DNA of 64,000 nucleotides from an uncultured Acidobacteriota bacterium (GTDB taxonomy: Bacteria > Acidobacteriota > Blastocatellia > Pyrinomonadales > Pyrinomonadaceae): assembly GCA_902826795.1 (NCBI GenBank), contig CADEGD010000001.1, positions 1-64,000 on the forward strand. Direction: 5' to 3'. The notes below the pieces were generated by a model that saw nothing but the letters and a program-made list of their open reading frames with translations, searched no databases and had not been told where the DNA came from. Made by a program: the position numbers and the translations under genes. Of the stretch, positions 59,395-64,000 are shown piece by piece (position 1 is the stretch's first letter; each line of letters opens with the position of its first letter).

Positions 59395-59541
59395 ATGGTT
59401 ACTCGATTTTTGTCGAGAGCAAACAGGCACGAGTCTCACGACTGGCTCGTCCGGCATCTGGACAAGAAGCGCGGAGCCTTTAACAGAAAACTCTACTTTA
59501 GACCTGTGAAATTGCTGCAATCGCTGGGGATTAATTCATGA
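59395..59541 (+). CDS. Small open frame, uncertain
   Basis: Forty-eight codons, ATG at 59395 after a GGGTAGGGA stretch, reading SRANRHESHDWLVRHLDKKR and RKLYFRPVKLLQSLGINS. Basic and helical. It may be a gene remnant, since it lies in a decayed region, but no parent family is recognised. Confidence 0.25.
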   Translation: MVTRFLSRANRHESHDWLVRHLDKKRGAFNRKLYFRPVKLLQSLGINS

Positions 59542-59587
59542 AGACTAGATGAACCTTCTCTTAAAGGGGCCACAACTCTAAGAATAT

Positions 59588-59929
59588 ATGGGACCAATTA
59601 TTATCATCGCGGGAATGGCAGTGAGTGCGGTGCTTTTAGAGCTTGCAGCAGATAAGGGCTGGATAAAACTGCCTGATGATTCCCAGGTAACGCAAGCCAT
59701 CACCCTTGTTGGTGCTCCGCTCGTTATTGCCGTCGTTCTCGTTATTTTTCTCTTTCCCGTTAAATTGCTCAGCATCATAGAGGAGGAGGGATTGCCCTAC
59801 TTTCTAGCGAATGTTGCTATTCTCCTTGGAATTCTCATCTTTTGCTCGGTTGTTGGTTACTCCTACTTTCGATATAGAAAAAGCTCAACCAAGACCGTCG
59901 TTCAAAGGATTGATCTAGATGCAGATTAG
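59588..59929 (+). CDS. Small membrane protein of unknown function
   Basis: Protein of 113 residues with three hydrophobic segments at about 3-20, 36-57 and 69-93, and a short basic tail (RYRKSSTKTVVQR). The first segment could be a signal anchor. No family recognised. It lies just upstream of the REP/RAYT cluster. Confidence 0.55.
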   Translation: MGPIIIIAGMAVSAVLLELAADKGWIKLPDDSQVTQAITLVGAPLVIAVVLVIFLFPVKLLSIIEEEGLPYFLANVAILLGILIFCSVVGYSYFRYRKSSTKTVVQRIDLDAD

Positions 59930-59948
59930 TGGGATAAAAGCTAAACCT

Positions 59949-60434
59949 AGCTACACGTGGAGGCTTTGCGGAACGTGTAGAAACCGGCCGCAACTGGCCC
60001 CGAGCGTGTGAAACACGCGTCACGGGGTCAATCCCACAGATACTTCTCATCAAATTCCACATTGTGGTTCCGCAGGATGCCGACGTACTCTTGTTCGAAC
60101 GTTCGCTTGGCGTGATGTTGCTTTTGGACGCGGATGTAAGTGTCTTTAGTCGCGAAACGATGTGGTAGATCAGACGAGAATGCGACATTGGGATTGTTTA
60201 TGACGCGTGTTTCACACACTTGAGTCGGGATTATTTGGATAGTCCTACACGTTCGGCAAAGCCTTCACGTGTAGCTACCGTAGTCAGCGTGTGCTACGCA
60301 CACTCGGGAACACAACATCCGGGTTCCTTGTGATGCGTGTTCCACGCTTCGGTTGAGATTATCGGCTAGTCCTACACGTTCCGCAAAGCCTCCACGTGTA
60401 GCTACCGTAATGAGCGTGTGCTCCGCACACTTAG
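59949..60434. repeat. REP-type repeat cluster around a transposase remnant
   Basis: Three copies of a 32-60 base unit: 59949-59980 (inverted), 60243-60304 and 60371-60432 (direct, about 128 apart). The 59949-59980 copy is an exact reverse complement of 60372-60403. An inner 17-base pair, GTGTGAAACACGCGTCA at 60006-60022 and its exact inverse at 60201-60217, brackets the decayed transposase. Small hairpins such as GCGTGTGCTACGCACAC (near 60288-60304) complete the picture of REP sequences. Confidence 0.8.
60028..60188 (-). pseudogene. Deleted REP-associated tyrosine transposase (RAYT/Y1-type)
   Basis: Starts at the ATG at 60186-60188 with MSHSRLIYHIV, the look of the transposase start. It continues in another frame as FATKD, and then jumps directly to the C-terminal end TYIRVQKQHHAKRTFEQEYV...NHNVEFDEKYLWD, which ends at 60028. 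The catalytic Tyr/HUH centre, about 90 residues, is missing. So this is an internally deleted, frameshifted copy that cannot act by itself. It lies between inverted REP-like repeats, as expected for this transposase class. Confidence 0.72.
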
Positions 60435-60492
60435 GAATGCGGACGAGCGGTTCATTGAGTTATCGATGGTTTATTGATATCGTGGCGGCATT

Positions 60493-61206
60493 ATGAAGAA
60501 CTATATCTTGTCGGTCGTGCTGGTGTTGTTGTCGGTTGTTTTCGTGGGTGTGTCGGGCGTGTCGGCTCAGCATGATGAGATGGCGAAGAGCGTTGAGGGC
60601 GGTGGGGTTAAGGTGAAGGGTTGGACGGGCGAGATCGATGCTAAGGAGAAGACGGCGGGGCTTACGCTGAACAGTGCGAAGCTTTCGGATGAGGGCAAGG
60701 GGATGCGTGTTACGACTGGCCCGGCGGTGACTTATTGGAACCCGAAGAACACAGCGAAGGGCGATTACACTGTGAGCGCGACGTTTACGGAATCGAAGTA
60801 TATGAGCATCAACGACCACCCGCATCCTTACGGCATCATGGTCGGCGGCAACGATCTCGGGACGGCGAACGCAAGCTACCTTTATTGTGCCGCTTACGGA
60901 AACGGCTCGTTCATCTTTCGCGGAATGGGTCCCGCTCCGTTCCAGCTCGGCGGACGCGCCCCGATCAAGAACGACGCGGTGAGCAAGGCCGCCGGAGTCG
61001 GCCAACCCGTCACGCAGATCATCGGCATCACCGTGAAGGGCGACTCGATCTCCTGCTCGATCAATAACAAGGTCGTCGCCACGCACACGAGGGCAGAGGT
61101 CGTCGGCGAAGGCAAACTCAAATCGACCGACGGCGTCTACGGAATGCGATTCGGCCACAACACCGACGCCACCGTTACGGACTTCAAGAAAACCAAGGCT
61201 CAATAG
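60493..61206 (+). CDS. Secreted lectin/glycosidase-like protein
   Basis: Exported protein of 237 residues. After a signal peptide ending in SGVSAQ it has a jelly-roll pattern resembling the 3-keto-disaccharide hydrolase / laminin-G-like (DUF1080-type) fold: GDYTVSATFTESK, HPYGIMVGGND, YLYCAAYGNGSFIFRGMG, then VTQIIGITVKGDSISCSINN and DGVYGMRFGHNTDATVTDF. Catalytic residues are not evident, so sugar binding is the safer guess. Confidence 0.65.
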   Translation: MKNYILSVVLVLLSVVFVGVSGVSAQHDEMAKSVEGGGVKVKGWTGEIDAKEKTAGLTLNSAKLSDEGKGMRVTTGPAVTYWNPKNTAKGDYTVSATFTESKYMSINDHPHPYGIMVGGNDLGTANASYLYCAAYGNGSFIFRGMGPAPFQLGGRAPIKNDAVSKAAGVGQPVTQIIGITVKGDSISCSINNKVVATHTRAEVVGEGKLKSTDGVYGMRFGHNTDATVTDFKKTKAQ

Positions 61207-61592
61207 ATGTCGAGGCCGAGCTAGGAGTACCGCCCTTACTATCGTACGGGCTTGAGCACTAAGGCTTGACTTGGACGTTGCATGTGTGGAATACTGTTCA
61301 GCCTGTAGGTTATACCCTGCGGGCTGATCTTTGAAAGGTTTCGGGATGTTTAGAGTCAGGCTTCAGCTTGCAGAGACTCGATACACATCCGACTTCGGGG
61401 AGCGGACAAGCTAAGGCTTGAACTTTGAACGGCTCCCGTAAGTTGTTGAAAGCTCGTGTAAGTCTATGACCGCGTTTCAAAAGAAACAAAAAGTGTGTGC
61501 CGCGAAATGAAACGAAACAGATCAAGTCTCGTGGTTGTAACAGTAGCCCTCACTTATGCGTGGGCTACCGTTACCCGAGCAAGCCCGGCCAG
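61207..61592 (+). other. Non-coding stretch with an AAGCT-family repeat
   Basis: Contains a second, diverged copy of the CAAGCTAAAGCTTG palindrome (61352-61431, left arm around AGGCTTCAGCTTGCAGA, right arm ACAAGCTAAGGCTTGAAC). The rest has no credible frame. It lies between the jelly-roll gene and the convergent gene ending at 61593. Confidence 0.55.
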
Positions 61593-62459
61593 TTAGTGAG
61601 GGTTGGACACGCCGTGCGGCGATCGGCGCATCGGCGGCTCGTCGAAATCAAGGCGGATATCCTTCATGTTTCGCATAGTCGATTTGGTGTTCGCCCCGGC
61701 TCCGCGCAGTATAGCCTCCGTGAAGATGCGAGTTTTGAGCTCGGCGAAACGGCTCGGCGGATCGATGTAGATCGGGTCCTTCTCGTGGGTATGCACGTCG
61801 TTTTTCTTATGTTCGTCCAACCCGACGACGGCGGTTTCCGCAAAGTTGTATGAGCCCTGATGTTTCATGTAGGTTATCAGGCGGCCTTCGACCGGAACGG
61901 TCTGATCAACCTCTCCAATCTTCGATTGGCCTTTCATCACCTGTCTGCTGCTCATTGCATCTGCGGATCTCTGGAGCGTCATCTCTTGGGAAACGATGGT
62001 TTCATTCGAGCCGCCGGTGCCGTCCGGGCAGATAAGTTTGAAGATCGGGATTCCCGTCTGGCCGCGAAAGGTGTGCGTAAAGGCGGCCTCGAGCCTCGGA
62101 TTCTCGACATCGTCGCCCCAATGATAGATCGATCCGCCCGGCCCCATCTGATACCAGACCCGACTTTTTTCGTCGGAATAGACGTGGCCACTCAGCGTAC
62201 GTTCGCCGACAAAGTCGTTAAGTTGTCCATTCAAGCGGATTTTACGCATCCACTGATCGGTAAGGGGTTTGTTGAGCAATCGCAGGAATTTTGGCTCGAT
62301 GTTGAAATAATTTCGAAGTTTATGAAGCCACATCGGCACGCCTTGCTTAAAGACGTTTGCCCAGCCGTTCCAATTTTCCACCGACTTCAGAATGTTTTGT
62401 GCGTTCTGACCGACCCATTCGTGGGGATCCCTCAATTCTCCAGGATATAGCATTCCCAT
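61593..62459 (-). CDS. Protein of unknown function
   Basis: Cytosolic protein of 288 residues with no signal peptide and no membrane helix. The start MGMLYPGELRDPHEWVGQNA, the middle ERTLSGHVYSDEKSRVWYQM and the region NFAETAVVGLDEHKKNDVHT are distinctive but I recognise no family. Mixed alpha/beta composition with many Arg and Lys. It stands alone, divergent from the gene at 62684, with an unremarkable 224-base gap. Confidence 0.6.
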   Translation of the reverse strand: MGMLYPGELRDPHEWVGQNAQNILKSVENWNGWANVFKQGVPMWLHKLRNYFNIEPKFLRLLNKPLTDQWMRKIRLNGQLNDFVGERTLSGHVYSDEKSRVWYQMGPGGSIYHWGDDVENPRLEAAFTHTFRGQTGIPIFKLICPDGTGGSNETIVSQEMTLQRSADAMSSRQVMKGQSKIGEVDQTVPVEGRLITYMKHQGSYNFAETAVVGLDEHKKNDVHTHEKDPIYIDPPSRFAELKTRIFTEAILRGAGANTKSTMRNMKDIRLDFDEPPMRRSPHGVSNPH

Positions 62460-62683
62460 CTTTTCCGTGCCTCCATCTTCATTGGTTCAAGCAGTTTTGA
62501 ACGATCCATTTCGTACTTTTTGCAATACTGCTCGTTCTGTGTTGGTGAAAGGGGTTTCGGACAGCTTGAATGACGCAAGTATTGTCGGACCTTTCATCAT
62601 GTCAAAAGACGGTTGGTTCAACCTTTTGCAGAATTTGCGCATCACAGTAGATATCTGCGGTAAGATTTGTTTGAGAGGTTTCT

Positions 62684-63184
62684 ATGAAGTTATCTAGAGC
62701 GGCGGCAACAGCATCTTTCTTCACGGCGTTGGGCGTCGGTATGATCGCGGCGGCGTTAGTTGCGGCGGGCGGCGAGTTCGAAGAAGAAGTTCTGAGCAGC
62801 CCCGGCTCGGTAAGCGTGACTTACAAGCTCAGGCCGATGCCAGCGGCCGAGCCGGTTGAGGTGACCGCGCTCGATCTGGAAGGTGTGTGGGCAGGAACGT
62901 GGGATCACACGCAGATGCCGTGTACGATCACGATCAATCGCGTCGAGGGTAACCGATTCTCTGGCGTTCTCAGACAGGGAGAGGCGAAGATCGCGTTTGA
63001 AGGTACGTTTCACGATGAGAACCGCCGCGTGTTCTTCCGCGAGACGAAGGTCGCTGAACTCGGTCCTTTCAGCGAGTGGTCGCTCGGTACGAACAGCGGT
63101 GAGTTTTCGTTCGACGGACGCACGTTGAGCGGAACCGGCGTTGATCGCTGGGGCGCGTACAAATGGAATGTCACGAAAGAGTAG
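62684..63184 (+). CDS. Secreted protein of unknown function
   Basis: Protein of 166 residues with a signal-anchor-like start (SFFTALGVGMIAAALVAAGG), then a beta-rich part: LDLEGVWAGTWDHTQMPCTI, RVEGNRFSGVLRQGEAKIAF, FEGTFHDENRRVFFRE. The WxGxWxxT pattern resembles small lipocalin-like or beta-barrel extracytoplasmic proteins. A terminator follows. No family recognised. Confidence 0.68.
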   Translation: MKLSRAAATASFFTALGVGMIAAALVAAGGEFEEEVLSSPGSVSVTYKLRPMPAAEPVEVTALDLEGVWAGTWDHTQMPCTITINRVEGNRFSGVLRQGEAKIAFEGTFHDENRRVFFRETKVAELGPFSEWSLGTNSGEFSFDGRTLSGTGVDRWGAYKWNVTKE

Positions 63185-63206
63185 AGTTTGTAGAGGCGAT
63201 ACTTTC

Positions 63207-63242
63207 GGATCGGGAGTTAAGCTTCCGATCCTTTTGTTTTTT
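63207..63242 (+). terminator. Rho-independent terminator
   Basis: GGATCGGGAG / CTTCCGATCC stem with short loop (63207-63231), then TTTTGTTTTTT. It stops the secreted-protein transcript and overlaps the stop of the convergent dehydratase. Confidence 0.85.
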
Positions 63243-64000
63243 AGGTCGCTTGGCAGTAAGAGTCGAGCGAGAAATTGCCGCCGCAGAGGATGATCACCAC
63301 ATGAGATTCCGGAGTAAAAAGATGCTTAAGTTTATCGGCGGCGGCGAGGTTGCACGACGAGGCCGGTTCGCAGATCACCTTGAGCCGCTCGGCGATGTAA
63401 TTGAGTTCGTGCAGCGCTTCTTCGTCGGTAACGACGGTGACACTTTCGAGGTGGTCCTGAGTTAGTTTAAGCGTCCGCTCGGTGACGGCGGGTGCGCCGA
63501 GAGTCTTGGCGATCGAGGTGATCGCAGGAAGCGTAACCGGGTGGCCGGCTGCAAGTGCCTGCGACATCGCGTCGGCACCGACAGTTTCGACGCCGAGGAT
63601 GCGGGGAGAGCGAGCAGAAGTTCGCGTTCCGATCGCGACGCCTGAAGAAAGGCCGCCGCCGCCGATGCTGACAAAGATGTCGGTTACCTGCGGACAGTCT
63701 TCGAGGATCTCGAGGCCGACCGTTCCCTGGCCGGCGATGACGCGTTCGTCGTCGAATGGATGAACCAGGGTCATGCCGTTCGCGACGTGCCGCTCCAGCC
63801 CCGCGAATGCCTCGGCCATGTTCGGCAAAAGTTCGATAGCGGCTCCGTATCCGCGAGCTGCGTCAAGGTAATTTTGCGGAGTGTTCTCCGGCATCAGGAT
63901 CAGCGATTCTACACCGAGAGTCGCGGCGGCATAGGCGACTCCCTGAGCATGATTTCCACCACTAACTGCGACGACGCCCTTCTTTCGCTCATTCTCATTC
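63241..64000 (-). CDS. Threonine dehydratase-like PLP enzyme, N-terminus outside window
   Basis: PLP-dependent beta-replacing or deaminating enzyme (threonine ammonia-lyase / serine racemase family). The visible part includes VSGGNHAQGVAYAA, which follows the active-site Lys lying beyond the right edge. The Gly-rich phosphate loop is VSIGGGGLSSGVAIG and the end SSCNLAAADKL is typical. About 253 codons are seen of an expected 320-400; no C-terminal regulatory domain follows, so it is the short, catabolic type. The Lys itself is outside the window. Confidence 0.9.
   Translation of the reverse strand, partial: NENERKKGVVAVSGGNHAQGVAYAAATLGVESLILMPENTPQNYLDAARGYGAAIELLPNMAEAFAGLERHVANGMTLVHPFDDERVIAGQGTVGLEILEDCPQVTDIFVSIGGGGLSSGVAIGTRTSARSPRILGVETVGADAMSQALAAGHPVTLPAITSIAKTLGAPAVTERTLKLTQDHLESVTVVTDEEALHELNYIAERLKVICEPASSCNLAAADKLKHLFTPESHVVIILCGGNFSLDSYCQAT

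Noticed and set aside
1-64000. CRISPR array, prophage or integrative element
   Set aside because: No regularly spaced repeats with unique spacers, no cas, integrase, terminase or structural phage genes, and only a single tRNA with no duplicated 3' end nearby.

Overview
The window is chromosomal DNA of a free-living, probably aerobic Gram-negative bacterium. The best guess is Acidobacteriota, class Blastocatellia. This rests on the family mix: DUF4097 and Ycf48-like secreted proteins, a fused AroDE, a bacterial kynurenine pathway, many type II toxin-antitoxin pairs and several families of intergenic palindromes. It is an inference from gene content; there is no rRNA or phylogenetic marker to confirm it. 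Gene density is high and both strands are used. Nothing looks like a prophage, a plasmid or a CRISPR locus. REGION BY REGION: 1-7.5 kb holds a type II NADH dehydrogenase (cut by the window edge), an E1-like adenylyltransferase, a RelE/XRE toxin-antitoxin pair, a zinc-ribbon protein overlapping a fused shikimate-pathway enzyme (AroDE), a TspO-like membrane protein, tRNA-Val(CAC) and a type IV pilin. 7.7-10.8 kb holds a MoxR ATPase and a DUF58 protein, normally adjacent, here separated by a BrnT/BrnA pair. 10.9-13.5 kb is an ECF sigma / anti-sigma / DUF4097 lipoprotein operon. 14-19.2 kb has a Rad50/SbcC-like ATPase with an odd hook motif and no nuclease partner, RNase H, and a 13-repeat Ycf48-like beta-propeller protein. 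19.2-26 kb has PrmA and Era (overlapping), a TPR protein, a STAS/RsbW-like pair, and AroA-AroK. 26-33 kb has BON and LysM proteins, an ArsR/SRPBCC divergent pair with a clear operator, NadB, an acyl-CoA synthetase, a c-type cytochrome and a TIGR01777 epimerase. 33-48 kb carries a dispersed kynurenine catabolic set (formamidase/cyclase, KMO, kynureninase, ACMSD with an MFS transporter, 3-hydroxyanthranilate dioxygenase, a RidA protein resembling 2-aminomuconate deaminase). Mixed in with it are a CocE hydrolase, ParDE, a methyltransferase, GNAT enzymes, a frameshifted DUF1697 gene and an alcohol dehydrogenase. 48-55 kb has MsrA, a VOC protein with a nearby 3' fragment of a paralogue, VapBC, an FtsB-like protein, a phosphohexomutase and, after a 547-base leader, a large radical SAM protein of the tetraether-synthase (Tes/MJ0619) type. 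55-64 kb is accessory: small secreted proteins, an unrecognised HExxH protein, HigBA, probable gene remnants, a decayed REP-associated transposase inside inverted REP repeats, and a threonine dehydratase cut by the edge. HOW IT FITS TOGETHER: AroDE, AroA and AroK supply three blocks of the shikimate route. The kynurenine set would degrade tryptophan through 3-hydroxyanthranilate and aminocarboxymuconate semialdehyde, while NadB offers an independent aspartate route to quinolinate. The radical SAM protein is the most interesting single gene: its architecture suggests C-C joining of lipid tails into membrane-spanning lipids, which acidobacteria are known to make. The repeat families and five toxin-antitoxin pairs show an actively reshuffled intergenic landscape.
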